This document shows, one piece after another, positions 16,778-24,874 of a stretch of 64,000 bases of DNA (the first letter of the stretch is position 1; every line of letters starts with the position of its first letter). This DNA is from Streptomyces sp. NBC_00250 (GTDB lineage Bacteria; Actinomycetota; Actinomycetes; Streptomycetales; Streptomycetaceae), in assembly GCF_036192275.1 (NCBI RefSeq), contig NZ_CP108088.1, positions 3,659,501-3,723,500 of the forward strand, written 5' to 3'. The position numbers and the translations under genes were made by a program. The notes under the pieces were generated by a model. It was given only the letters and a program-made list of their open reading frames with translations. It was not told where the DNA came from and made no database searches.

Positions 16778-17419
16778 TCACTGCGCGGCCGGAATCATGC
16801 CAGTGGCCTTGGCGTGCTGCATAGAGGTCAGACGGCGGACGACGAGGATGGCGAGGACGGCGGCGACGATGTCGAGGCCGAAGCCGGCGAGGGACCACCG
16901 GCTCGCGGCGTCGTAGTCGCCGGTGGTCTCCGCCGTCTTGAACATCTGGCCGGAGGTCCAGTTCACGACGGTGCCGACGATCCAGCACGTCCACCAGGTG
17001 TTGAGCAGCGTCAGCTCCCGCTTGCCGTCGGCGGCGTACGGCTCCCAGCGGCTGGCCCGCCAGATCTCCACGGCGACCGCCCGGGGGATCCAGAAGTTGC
17101 CGATCGGAATGAACCAGCCTCCGATGGCGTAGCCCGGCTTCCGGGTCTGCAGGTCACCGGCCCAGACTTCGGCGTTCTTCCGCAGTCGGTGGAACCAGAT
17201 GATGAAGACGATCCCCGTCGCCACGTAGAGCGTGAACGACAGGCTGTACACCAGGTTCAGGTCGAGCGGCCCGAACCTCGTCGAATCGAAGTACTCCGTC
17301 TCGTCGGCCGCCAGATCACGGACGTCGGCGAGACCGAGCAGGACGTCGAAGAAGATGTTGCCCCCGAGCAGGGCCACGACGGCATGGGAAAGGCCGTTCG
17401 GATTGCGCAGCGTGAGCAT
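16778..17419 (-). CDS. DUF4328 domain membrane protein
   Basis: A 213-aa integral membrane protein with about four transmembrane segments. It carries the DUF4328 signature: FIIWFHRLRKNAEVW followed by GWFIPIGNFWIPRAVAVEIWRAS and later LLNTWWTCWIVGTVVNW. The function of the family is unknown. ATG 17419 has a G-run ribosome site. The gene is flanked by unrelated genes. Confidence 0.85.
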   Translation of the reverse strand: MLTLRNPNGLSHAVVALLGGNIFFDVLLGLADVRDLAADETEYFDSTRFGPLDLNLVYSLSFTLYVATGIVFIIWFHRLRKNAEVWAGDLQTRKPGYAIGGWFIPIGNFWIPRAVAVEIWRASRWEPYAADGKRELTLLNTWWTCWIVGTVVNWTSGQMFKTAETTGDYDAASRWSLAGFGLDIVAAVLAILVVRRLTSMQHAKATGMIPAAQ

Positions 17420-17506
17420 GTGGTCCCCCCCGGGATCCTGTGGCGACCGGGCGGCCGCCGCCGGGGGAACGTACGCGATCCGGACCGGTCGCGTCCACGA
17501 CGGAGA

Positions 17507-19141
17507 TCACCGCACCTGCGTCGCCAGTGCCGTGAACCGGTCCCACGTCAGGGTCGGCGTCCTGGCGTCCCAGACCTTCTGGGAGAGGGCCGTCAGGGGC
17601 ATGCGGATGCCGGCCGCCACCTGGGTCTGTGTCTGGGCCGCCGACAAGTCGCACCAGACCGCGAGCCGGGCGCCCAGGATCTGGGGGGCGTACCGGGCGG
17701 CGACCGGTGTCGTGCCGCGCAGGACCAGGGGGGTCCACTGCTCGTAGATGCGGCGGCCCGTGGGGTACGTGAACTGGTTCGGCTCGCCGAGGACGTAGTA
17801 CAGGTACTCGTCGTTGAGGTTCACGACCTTGCGGCCCTCGGCCAGGTACTCGGCGGGCGGGCGGGCGCCGATCTCCTTGCCGGTCCAGTACTCGACCTCG
17901 ATGCGCTGGTCGGCGGTGACGACGCCGCCGCGGAAGAAGCCGTCGTTCCAGGCCTTCGCCACCTTGCCCTCGCCACGGACAACCGCCGCGCGGTCGTTCA
18001 GCCAGCCCTCCGCCAGGTCCTGGACACCGGCCTGGGGCCCGTACTTCTGCCGGGCGGCCGTGGCGAGCTGCGGGTACGAGGTGGAGGGGCTGCGGACGGT
18101 CAGCGCCTGGTACTCGTCGGCGCCGACGTGGAACCAGCCGCCGGGGAAGAGGGCGGAGTACTCGCGCAGCAGATCGTCCACGATCCGCGCCGAGGCCGGC
18201 TTCGAGATGTCGATGGCGCCTTGGCGCGGGACCCCCTGGACGTTGCGCAGCTGGAGGTCCGGGTGGGCGCGCAGGACGGCGCCGAGGTGTCCGGGCGAGT
18301 CGATCTCGGGCACGACGGTGATGTGCAGGCTCTGCGCGAGGGCGAGGATCCGGCGCACCTCCGCCTTGCTGAGGTGCTGGGCGGAGACGATCTCGGGGTG
18401 GCTGTCGGAGGCGATCCGGAAACCCTGGTCGTCGGAGAAGTGCAGGCCGAACTGGTTGAGCTTGAGGTCGGCCATCTCGCGGAGCCGGTCCTCGATCCAG
18501 CCGGCGGTGAAGTACTTGCGGGCGATGTCGACGTTCAGTCCGCGCTGGGGCTTGGCGGGCGCGTCGTCGACGACGCCCTCGGGCATCGCGCCGGAGCCCT
18601 TCACCGACTGCTTGAGGGTGCGGGTGCCGTAGAAGACGCCGGCCTCGTCGGGGCCGCTGATCCGGACCCGGTTGTCGCGGACGGTCAGGGTGTACGACTC
18701 GGGGGCGCCGGTCCCGCCCAGGGCCAGCTCGACGTCCCCCGGCCCGGCGGCGACGGTGCCGCGGTACGGGATGCCGAGTTCCCCGGCGAGCAGCTTCCCC
18801 TCGTCGGCGAGGCCCGTGCTGTTCGCGGCGATGACGACGCCGGCGGGGGCCGCGGGCTTCCAGCCGGGGCCGCGGGCGGCCTGGTGGTCGCGGACGGCGG
18901 GGATGGTGCGGGGCGCGGTGGAGAGGGGGTAGGTCCGGGTCGGTGTGGGTGTCGGGCTGGGCGGCGCGCTGGTGGGCGCCGCGCTCGCGGACGTACCGGA
19001 GGGCGTGTCGGAGGGGGCGGCGGCGGACGTGCCCGAGCCGGAGGGTGAACCGCTGGAGCAGGCCGCCACGGTGGCCAGTGCCACCGCGGTCGCCAGAAGT
19101 GCGGGGCCCTTGTGGGGCCCTCGTATGGAGTACCGCATCAT
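17507..19141 (-). CDS. Secreted GH20 beta-N-acetylhexosaminidase lipoprotein
   Basis: A 544-aa exported enzyme that releases terminal N-acetylhexosamine from chitin or peptidoglycan fragments. The signal peptide has a lipobox (ATVAAC, Cys at about 27), then a Ser/Thr/Pro spacer. A GH20b-like N-domain is followed by the GH20 barrel, with KPQRGLNVDIARKYF, PEIDSPGHLGAVL and WFHVGADEYQ. Asp342 and Glu343 are the catalytic pair of the substrate-assisted mechanism. The start is the first of two adjacent ATGs (19141), seven bases after GGGAGG; the upstream in-frame extension has no signal-peptide logic. Confidence 0.9.
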   Translation of the reverse strand: MMRYSIRGPHKGPALLATAVALATVAACSSGSPSGSGTSAAAPSDTPSGTSASAAPTSAPPSPTPTPTRTYPLSTAPRTIPAVRDHQAARGPGWKPAAPAGVVIAANSTGLADEGKLLAGELGIPYRGTVAAGPGDVELALGGTGAPESYTLTVRDNRVRISGPDEAGVFYGTRTLKQSVKGSGAMPEGVVDDAPAKPQRGLNVDIARKYFTAGWIEDRLREMADLKLNQFGLHFSDDQGFRIASDSHPEIVSAQHLSKAEVRRILALAQSLHITVVPEIDSPGHLGAVLRAHPDLQLRNVQGVPRQGAIDISKPASARIVDDLLREYSALFPGGWFHVGADEYQALTVRSPSTSYPQLATAARQKYGPQAGVQDLAEGWLNDRAAVVRGEGKVAKAWNDGFFRGGVVTADQRIEVEYWTGKEIGARPPAEYLAEGRKVVNLNDEYLYYVLGEPNQFTYPTGRRIYEQWTPLVLRGTTPVAARYAPQILGARLAVWCDLSAAQTQTQVAAGIRMPLTALSQKVWDARTPTLTWDRFTALATQVR

Positions 19142-19378
19142 TCGGAATCCTCCCGTACGGCGGGCGGTCCGGCCAATCGGGGGACATCGCGGGACATCAC
19201 GGCGGGCGGACCGGAACCCTTTCGTCCATCGCCTGTTCCGAAACTCTCCCTTCCGGGTGAAATTCGTGCATCCGTCGGACACTTCCCTCGTCCCGTCGGT
19301 AACGTTGCGTCACACCCACCCCATCGCGCCCGTCCCCCGCGCGATCGCCCCACCCGTCCCGGAGTACCGGAGCCCACG

Positions 19379-19948
19379 CTGACCAGCGACACCCATGCCC
19401 CCTGCCGCAAACCGGGCTCCACGGACACGCCTGCCATACCCGCCCAGCACAGGGACTCCCCGCTCCATGGGCTCGCGGGCTTCAACGCCGCCTCGCCCGC
19501 CGAGGCCGAGGCCGTACTCCTCTCCTGCTGCCACAGCCGGCGCTGGGCCGAACGGGTGGCGGCGCACCGTCCGTATCCCACCGTGGCCGCCCTGCTCGCC
19601 GCCGCCGAGGAGGCCGGGTACGACCTGTCCCGCGCGGACCTCGACGAGGCCCTGGCCGCCGAGTCCTCGGCCCTGCCGCACCCCGACGCCCCGCCGGCCG
19701 CGCGGACCGCACTGCGGGCCGCCCATGCCGCGTACGAGAGCAGCTTCGGACGCGCGTTCGTGATCAGCCTCGACGGAGTGCGGCCCGGAGAACGTCTCGA
19801 CCAGGTATTGGCAGGCATTCGGTCACGTCTCGGCAACGAACCGGAGGAAGAACGCGTGATCGCCGCCGATGAACTCAGGCGCCTCTCCCGCGCACGGCTG
19901 GCGTTCCGGCTCGCCGAGGGCCTCACACCGCGACACTCCGGCTTGTGA
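19379..19948 (+). CDS. OHCU-decarboxylase-like protein
   Basis: About 189 aa. It is similar to 2-oxo-4-hydroxy-4-carboxy-5-ureidoimidazoline decarboxylase of the uric-acid pathway: LHGLAGFNAASPAEAEAVLLSCCHSRRWAERVAAHRPYPTVAALLAAA and AAYESSFGRAFVISLDGVRPGERLDQVLAGI. The AHPRIG-like active-site stretch of the family is not recognisable; ALPHPDAPPAAR is in its place, so activity is doubtful. The start is uncertain: the only sensible site is a CTG at 19379 six bases after GGAG, as no ATG/GTG/TTG lies between there and an ATG inside the divergent hexosaminidase gene. It precedes sdhC by about 190 bases. Confidence 0.6.
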   Translation: MTSDTHAPCRKPGSTDTPAIPAQHRDSPLHGLAGFNAASPAEAEAVLLSCCHSRRWAERVAAHRPYPTVAALLAAAEEAGYDLSRADLDEALAAESSALPHPDAPPAARTALRAAHAAYESSFGRAFVISLDGVRPGERLDQVLAGIRSRLGNEPEEERVIAADELRRLSRARLAFRLAEGLTPRHSGL

Positions 19949-20048
19949 TTCCGTCCGGAATGCGGCGATTCCGGCCTGTGCGATAGCCCGTCCGTGCCTG
20001 TTTGATCACACCGATGGACCCCGCGCGAGCGAACCGACAAGTCGTCGC

Positions 20049-20054
20049 TACGAT
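20049..20054 (+). promoter_or_regulatory. Putative -10 element of the sdhCDAB operon
   Basis: TACGAT at 20049-20054 matches the TAnnnT -10 consensus and would give a leader of about 80 bases before the sdhC ribosome site (GGAGG). The -35 is not obvious. This is the best candidate in the 190-base gap. Confidence 0.4.
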
Positions 20055-20140
20055 GACCGGGGCCGGTGGACCGTACCCGGCCGGGTCAGACCGACAGAGA
20101 AGCCGGCCGACCCTGATCCCCGCTCCCGGAGGGTTTTTCC

Positions 20141-20521
20141 GTGCCGGCTGGAACGCTGTACCGCGGCCGGGAAGGAATGTGGAGCTGGGTGGCTCATCGA
20201 GTCACCGGCGTCCTCATCTTCTTCTTCCTGTTCGTACACGTGCTGGACACCGCTCTCGTCCGCGTCTCTCCCGAGGCGTACGACGAGGTCGTCGCGACCT
20301 ACAAGACGCCGATCGTCGCTCTCCTTGAGTACGGCCTCGTCGCTGCCATCCTCTTCCACGCGCTGAACGGTCTCCGTGTCATCGCCGTGGACTTCTGGTC
20401 CAAGGGCCCGCGCTACCAGAAGCAGATGCTCTGGACCGTCGTGGGCATCTGGGTCGTGCTGATGGCGGGCTCGCTGTACCCCGTCCTCGGCCACGCCGCA
20501 CGTGAACTGTTCGGGAGCTGA
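20141..20521 (+). CDS. sdhC: Succinate dehydrogenase cytochrome b556 subunit
   Basis: A 126-aa membrane anchor subunit with three transmembrane helices. The SdhC signature MWSWVAHRVTGVLIFFFLFVHVLDTAL contains Ser, Arg and the haem-ligand type His, and HALNGLRVIAVDF follows. With SdhD it binds haem b and menaquinone at the membrane. The GTG start at 20141 has GGAGG nine bases upstream. It is first of the operon sdhC-sdhD-sdhA-sdhB, eight bases before sdhD. Confidence 0.93.
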   Translation: MPAGTLYRGREGMWSWVAHRVTGVLIFFFLFVHVLDTALVRVSPEAYDEVVATYKTPIVALLEYGLVAAILFHALNGLRVIAVDFWSKGPRYQKQMLWTVVGIWVVLMAGSLYPVLGHAARELFGS

Positions 20522-20529
20522 CGCCAGAT

Positions 20530-21009
20530 ATGTCTGCTGACACCACCTCCACCGCGATCGGTCCCGTCGAGGGCGGCGCCCACTACGACGTGGACAACCC
20601 CGCGCCGTTCATCGAGGCCCCGCGCAAGCGCACCGGCAAGACCCCGCGCGCGACCCGTGGCAACTTCGAGATGGCCGCGTGGCTCTTCATGCGCCTCTCG
20701 GGCGTGGTCCTCGTCGTCCTGGTCCTCGGCCACCTGCTGATCCAGCTCTTCCTCGACGGCGGCGTCTCCAAGATCGGCTTCGCCTTCGTGGCCGGCCGCT
20801 GGGCGTCCCCGTTCTGGCAGGTCTGGGACCTGCTGATGCTCTGGCTCGCCATGCTGCACGGCGCCAACGGCCTCCGTACCGTCATCAACGACTACGCGGA
20901 GCGGGCCAACACGCGCCTGTGGCTCAAGGGCCTGCTGTACACCGCCACGGTGTTCACCATCCTTCTGGGCACGCTGGTGATCTTCACCTTCGACCCGAAC
21001 ATCCGCTAG
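20530..21009 (+). CDS. sdhD: Succinate dehydrogenase hydrophobic membrane anchor
   Basis: A 159-aa second anchor subunit: a hydrophilic N-terminal 50 residues, then three transmembrane helices (AAWLFMRLSGVVLVVLVLGHLLIQLF, FWQVWDLLMLWLAMLHGANGLRTVINDY, GLLYTATVFTILLGTLVIFTF). It packs with SdhC to hold SdhAB at the membrane. ATG 20530 has a weak ribosome site, consistent with coupling to sdhC. Confidence 0.92.
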   Translation: MSADTTSTAIGPVEGGAHYDVDNPAPFIEAPRKRTGKTPRATRGNFEMAAWLFMRLSGVVLVVLVLGHLLIQLFLDGGVSKIGFAFVAGRWASPFWQVWDLLMLWLAMLHGANGLRTVINDYAERANTRLWLKGLLYTATVFTILLGTLVIFTFDPNIR

Positions 21010-21034
21010 GCACGGGGCTGAGGTAATCCACGTC

Positions 21035-22789
21035 ATGAAGATCCACAAGTACGACACCGTCATCGTCGGCGCCGGTGGCGCCGGCATGCGCGCCGCCATC
21101 GAGTCGACGAAGCGCAGCCGCACCGCCGTGCTGACGAAGCTCTACCCCACCCGGTCCCACACGGGCGCCGCGCAGGGCGGCATGGCCGCCGCGCTGGCGA
21201 ACGTGGAGGAGGACAACTGGGAGTGGCACACCTTCGACACGGTCAAGGGCGGTGACTACCTGGTCGACCAGGACGCCGCCGAGATCCTGGCGAAGGAGGC
21301 CATCGACGCCGTCCTCGACCTGGAGAAGATGGGCCTGCCGTTCAACCGCACCCCGAACGGCACCATCGACCAGCGCCGCTTCGGCGGTCACTCCCGCAAC
21401 CACGGCGAGGCCCCGGTCCGCCGGTCCTGCTACGCCGCGGACCGCACCGGCCACATGATCCTCCAGACGCTGTACCAGAACTGCGTCAAGGAGGGCGTGG
21501 AGTTCTTCAACGAGTTCTACGTCCTGGACCAGCTGCTGGTCGAGGAGGACGGCGTCAAGAAGTCCGCCGGTGTGGTCGCCTACGAGCTGGCCACCGGCGA
21601 GATCCACGTCTTCCAGGCCAAGTCCGTGATCTACGCCTCCGGCGGCACGGGCAAGTTCTTCAAGGTGACCTCCAACGCCCACACCCTGACCGGTGACGGC
21701 CAGGCCGCCTGCTTCCGCCGCGGTCTGCCGCTGGAGGACATGGAGTTCTTCCAGTTCCACCCGACGGGCATCTGGCGCATGGGCATCCTGCTGACGGAGG
21801 GCGCCCGCGGTGAGGGCGGCATCCTCCGCAACAAGGACGGCGAGCGCTTCATGGAGAAGTACGCGCCGGTCATGAAGGACCTCGCGTCCCGTGACGTCGT
21901 CTCCCGCTCCATCTACACGGAGATCCGCGAGGGCCGCGGCTGCGGTCCCGAGGGCGACCACGTCTACCTGGACCTGACGCACCTTCCGCCGGAGCAGCTC
22001 GACGCCAAGCTCCCGGACATCACCGAGTTCGCGCGTACGTACCTCGGCATCGAGCCGTACACGGACCCGATCCCGATCCAGCCCACCGCGCACTACGCCA
22101 TGGGCGGCATCCCGACCAACGTCGAGGGTGAGGTCCTCTCGGACAACACCACCGTCGTCCCGGGCCTGTACGCGGCCGGCGAGGTCGCCTGTGTCTCCGT
22201 GCACGGCGCCAACCGCCTCGGCACCAACTCGCTGCTCGACATCAACGTCTTCGGCAAGCGCTCGGGCATCGCCGCGGCCGAGTACTCCGCGAAGCACGAC
22301 TTCGTCGAGCTGCCGGAGAACCCGGAGTCCCTCGTCGTCGCGCAGATCGAGAAGCTGCGCAACTCCACGGGCAACGAGCGGGTCGCCGACCTGCGTCGTG
22401 AGCTCCAGGAGACGATGGACGCCAACGTGATGGTGTTCCGTACGGAGCAGACCATCAAGACGGCCGTCGAGAAGATCGCCGAACTGCGCGAGCGCTACGA
22501 GAACGTGTCCATCCAGGACAAGGGCAAGCGCTTCAACACGGACCTCCTGGAGGCCGTCGAGCTGGGCAACCTGCTCGAACTGGCCGAGGTCATGGCCGTC
22601 TCGGCCCTGGCGCGCAAGGAGTCCCGCGGCGGTCACTACCGCGAGGACTACCCGAACCGCGACGACGTCAACTTCATGCGCCACACCATGGCGTACCGCG
22701 AGGTCGGCGAGGACGGCTCCGAGACCGTCCGTCTCGACTACAAGCCGGTCGTCCAGACCCGCTACCAGCCGATGGAGCGTAAGTACTGA
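21035..22789 (+). CDS. sdhA: Succinate dehydrogenase flavoprotein subunit
   Basis: A 584-aa catalytic subunit that oxidises succinate to fumarate. The N-terminal FAD site reads DTVIVGAGGAGMRAAIES. The covalent-flavin histidine lies in RSHTGAAQGGMAAAL. Active-site segments RRFGGHSRNHG, FHPTGIW, HYAMGGIPT and HGANRLGTNSLLDINVFG are intact. Length is normal. Its stop overlaps the sdhB ATG by one base (TGATG at 22787-22791). Confidence 0.97.
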   Translation: MKIHKYDTVIVGAGGAGMRAAIESTKRSRTAVLTKLYPTRSHTGAAQGGMAAALANVEEDNWEWHTFDTVKGGDYLVDQDAAEILAKEAIDAVLDLEKMGLPFNRTPNGTIDQRRFGGHSRNHGEAPVRRSCYAADRTGHMILQTLYQNCVKEGVEFFNEFYVLDQLLVEEDGVKKSAGVVAYELATGEIHVFQAKSVIYASGGTGKFFKVTSNAHTLTGDGQAACFRRGLPLEDMEFFQFHPTGIWRMGILLTEGARGEGGILRNKDGERFMEKYAPVMKDLASRDVVSRSIYTEIREGRGCGPEGDHVYLDLTHLPPEQLDAKLPDITEFARTYLGIEPYTDPIPIQPTAHYAMGGIPTNVEGEVLSDNTTVVPGLYAAGEVACVSVHGANRLGTNSLLDINVFGKRSGIAAAEYSAKHDFVELPENPESLVVAQIEKLRNSTGNERVADLRRELQETMDANVMVFRTEQTIKTAVEKIAELRERYENVSIQDKGKRFNTDLLEAVELGNLLELAEVMAVSALARKESRGGHYREDYPNRDDVNFMRHTMAYREVGEDGSETVRLDYKPVVQTRYQPMERKY

Positions 22790-23547
22790 TGGCTACCCCC
22801 GTACTGGACAAGGTCGAGGCGGAGTCCGCCGCCTCCCCGTACATCACGGTCACGATGCGGATCCGCCGCTTCAACCCCGAGGTGTCGGACGCGTCGGTCT
22901 GGGAGGACTTCCAGATCGAGATCGACCCCAAGGAGCGTGTGCTCGACGCCCTCCACAAGATCAAGTGGGACGTCGACGGCACGCTGACCTTCCGTCGCTC
23001 GTGCGCGCACGGCATCTGCGGCTCGGACGCGATGCGGATCAACGGCAAGAACAGGCTCGCCTGCAAGACGCTGATCAAGGACATCAACCCCGAGAAGCCG
23101 ATCACGGTCGAGGCCATCAAGGGCCTCACGGTCCTCAAGGACCTCGTGGTCGACATGGAGCCGTTCTTCCAGGCGTACCGGGACGTCATGCCGTTCCTGG
23201 TCACCAAGGGCAACGAGCCGACGCGCGAGCGTCTGCAGACCGCCGAGGACCGCGAGCGTTTCGACGACACCACCAAGTGCATCCTGTGCGCCGCGTGCAC
23301 GTCGTCCTGCCCGGTCTTCTGGAACGACGGCCAGTACTTCGGTCCGGCCGCGATCGTCAACGCGCACCGCTTCATCTTCGACTCGCGTGACGAGGCCGGT
23401 GAGCAGCGCCTGGAGATCCTGAACGACAAGGACGGCGTGTGGCGTTGCCGCACGACGTTCAACTGCACGGACGCCTGCCCGCGTGGCATCGAGGTCACCA
23501 AGGCGATCCAGGAAGTGAAGCGCGCGCTGATCACGCGTCGTTTCTGA
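22789..23547 (+). CDS. sdhB: Succinate dehydrogenase iron-sulfur subunit
   Basis: A 252-aa electron-transfer subunit. The N-terminal ferredoxin domain has a 2Fe-2S set (SCAHGICGSDAM...CK). The C-terminal domain has two cysteine clusters, CILCAACTSSCP and CRTTFNCTDACPRGI, for the 4Fe-4S and 3Fe-4S centres. It passes electrons from SdhA to quinone at SdhCD. It ends the operon and is followed by a textbook intrinsic terminator. Confidence 0.97.
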   Translation: MATPVLDKVEAESAASPYITVTMRIRRFNPEVSDASVWEDFQIEIDPKERVLDALHKIKWDVDGTLTFRRSCAHGICGSDAMRINGKNRLACKTLIKDINPEKPITVEAIKGLTVLKDLVVDMEPFFQAYRDVMPFLVTKGNEPTRERLQTAEDRERFDDTTKCILCAACTSSCPVFWNDGQYFGPAAIVNAHRFIFDSRDEAGEQRLEILNDKDGVWRCRTTFNCTDACPRGIEVTKAIQEVKRALITRRF

Positions 23548-23569
23548 CCGTTCCTGGTTCGGTGTTTCG

Positions 23570-23610
23570 GCCCGCTTCTGTACGCTGCGGCGTGCAGGAG
23601 CGGGCTTTTT
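23570..23610 (+). terminator. Intrinsic terminator of the sdh operon
   Basis: A 16-bp stem (23570-23585 with 23590-23605, two G-U pairs), a four-base loop and five T residues lie 22 bases after the sdhB stop codon. Confidence 0.92.
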
Positions 23611-23631
23611 CTTTGTGAAGGACGGGGACTG

Positions 23632-24162
23632 ATGAGCGAACCGAACCCTTACCGGTCGGAGGAGTACGAGTGGGGTCCCGGGCAGCAGCAGCCGGGCACG
23701 CCCGCCTACGGGTACCCGCACACTCCGGAGTACCCGCAGACTCCGGCGTACCAGCCGACCCTGCCGGGCGGCGTGCCGGTGCCGCCGCAGCAGCCGCCCG
23801 TGCCGCAGCAGCACGGGGGCGCCCCGGTGCTGAGCCTGGGTGACATCACCGTGGTCGGCGACCAGATCATCACGCCCGCCGGTGCGATGCCCCTCAAGGG
23901 TGCCGTGTGGAACGCGACGGACATGTCGCGGACCGAGGAGAAGATGCCCACGGTCGCGATCGTGCTGGCGATCGTCTTCTTCATCTTCTGCCTGCTGGGT
24001 CTGCTGTTCCTGCTGATGAAGGAGAAGACGACCACCGGCTTCATCCAGGTCACGGTGACCAGCGGCGGCCGGCACCACTCGACGATGATCCCGGCACGCG
24101 GCCCGGACACCTTCAACTGGGTGATGGGTCAGCTCAACTACGCGCGGTCGCTGAGCATGTGA
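23632..24162 (+). CDS. Single-pass membrane protein with Pro/Gln-rich N-terminus
   Basis: A 176-aa protein of unknown function. Residues 1-65 are rich in Pro, Gln, Tyr and Gly (disordered). A conserved VLSLGDITVVGDQIITPAGAMPLKGAVW segment follows, then one transmembrane helix (TVAIVLAIVFFIFCLLGLLFLLM) and a short C-terminal domain with FIQVTVTSGGRHHSTMIP. ATG 23632 has GAAGGA upstream. It follows the sdh terminator, so it has its own promoter. Terminated by a hairpin at 24182-24202. Confidence 0.8.
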   Translation: MSEPNPYRSEEYEWGPGQQQPGTPAYGYPHTPEYPQTPAYQPTLPGGVPVPPQQPPVPQQHGGAPVLSLGDITVVGDQIITPAGAMPLKGAVWNATDMSRTEEKMPTVAIVLAIVFFIFCLLGLLFLLMKEKTTTGFIQVTVTSGGRHHSTMIPARGPDTFNWVMGQLNYARSLSM

Positions 24163-24181
24163 GCGGTCGTCATCGACGAGG

Positions 24182-24202
24182 GGGCGCCCGAGGGCGCCCT
24201 TT
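24182..24202 (+). terminator. Hairpin terminator
   Basis: Two copies of the self-complementary octamer GGGCGCCC (24182-24189 and 24192-24199) are followed by TTT. It lies between the convergent membrane-protein and MarR genes. Confidence 0.75.
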
Positions 24203-24233
24203 CGGCGTTTCCGGGCGCCCTCAGGGGCCGGTG

Positions 24234-24773
24234 CTACCAGTGGCGGGTCGGCTCCGTCGACTCCGCCTCGACCATGACGCGGCGCAGCATGTCGTTGAGG
24301 AGGTCGCGCTCCTCGGGGGTGAGGACGCCGAGCAGCCGGTACTCCTCGTGGCCGAGGACGTCCATCGCGCCGAGCCAGGTCTCGTGGCCGGCCGCGGTGA
24401 GCTCGACGACGACCCGGCGCCGGTCGGTGGTGGACTGGGTGCGGCGGACGAATCCGCGCTTCTCCAGGGCCTCCAGGCGGCCGGAGACGGAGGCCGGGGC
24501 CAGATCGAGGTCCTGGGCCAGCTCGGAGGGGGCGGCACTGCCGCCGCGGCCGGCGATCTTGTGCAGGGTGTCGAACTCGTGGCGTTCCAGGTCGAAGTCG
24601 ACGAGGGACTGCTCCCGGACCCGGCGGAGGTGGACGGAGAGCTTCTTCATCCGGGTGACGGCGCCTTCGACGACGGGGTCGAGGTCGGGCAGGACGGGCT
24701 GCCAGCGGGCGACGTGGTCGTCGGTCCAGTCGCGCGGCTCGCTCGGCGTACGCGGTTCCTCGGGTTGCGCCAT
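24234..24773 (-). CDS. MarR-family regulator
   Basis: A 179-aa winged-helix regulator. The DNA-binding part reads HEFDTLHKIAGRGGSAAPSELAQDLDLAPASVSGRLEALEKRGFVRRTQSTTDRRRVVVELT. I place the start at ATG 24773 because TACGAT lies exactly six bases upstream (leaderless); the upstream ATG 24794 would put that -10 inside the gene. It is divergent from an MFS exporter. Two TTCG....CGAA palindromes cover the exporter promoter, so it most likely represses the exporter until a ligand is bound. Confidence 0.88.
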   Translation of the reverse strand: MAQPEEPRTPSEPRDWTDDHVARWQPVLPDLDPVVEGAVTRMKKLSVHLRRVREQSLVDFDLERHEFDTLHKIAGRGGSAAPSELAQDLDLAPASVSGRLEALEKRGFVRRTQSTTDRRRVVVELTAAGHETWLGAMDVLGHEEYRLLGVLTPEERDLLNDMLRRVMVEAESTEPTRHW

Positions 24774-24833
24774 GGGGTGATCGTACGTCGCCACCCCCGT
24801 TCCCCCATCCCGAGTTCTTTCGGGCCCTAATAT

Positions 24834-24867
24834 TTCGTTGACGAATCATTCGGTACCGAACTACCTT
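24834..24867 (+). promoter_or_regulatory. MFS promoter with two MarR-type operators
   Basis: The promoter is TTGACG (24838-24843), an 18-base spacer, TACCTT (24862-24867), then seven bases to ATG 24875. Two 12-bp palindromes of the form TTCGnnnnCGAA lie at 24834-24845 (over the -35) and 24849-24860 (in the spacer), 15 bases apart centre to centre. Confidence 0.75.
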
Positions 24868-24874
24868 GCGTGTC

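Noticed and set aside
16244..19048. Plus-strand 934-codon open frame
   Set aside because: Runs antisense through three real genes including the GH20 enzyme. Its composition (Gly/Asp/Val/Arg) is that of an antisense frame.
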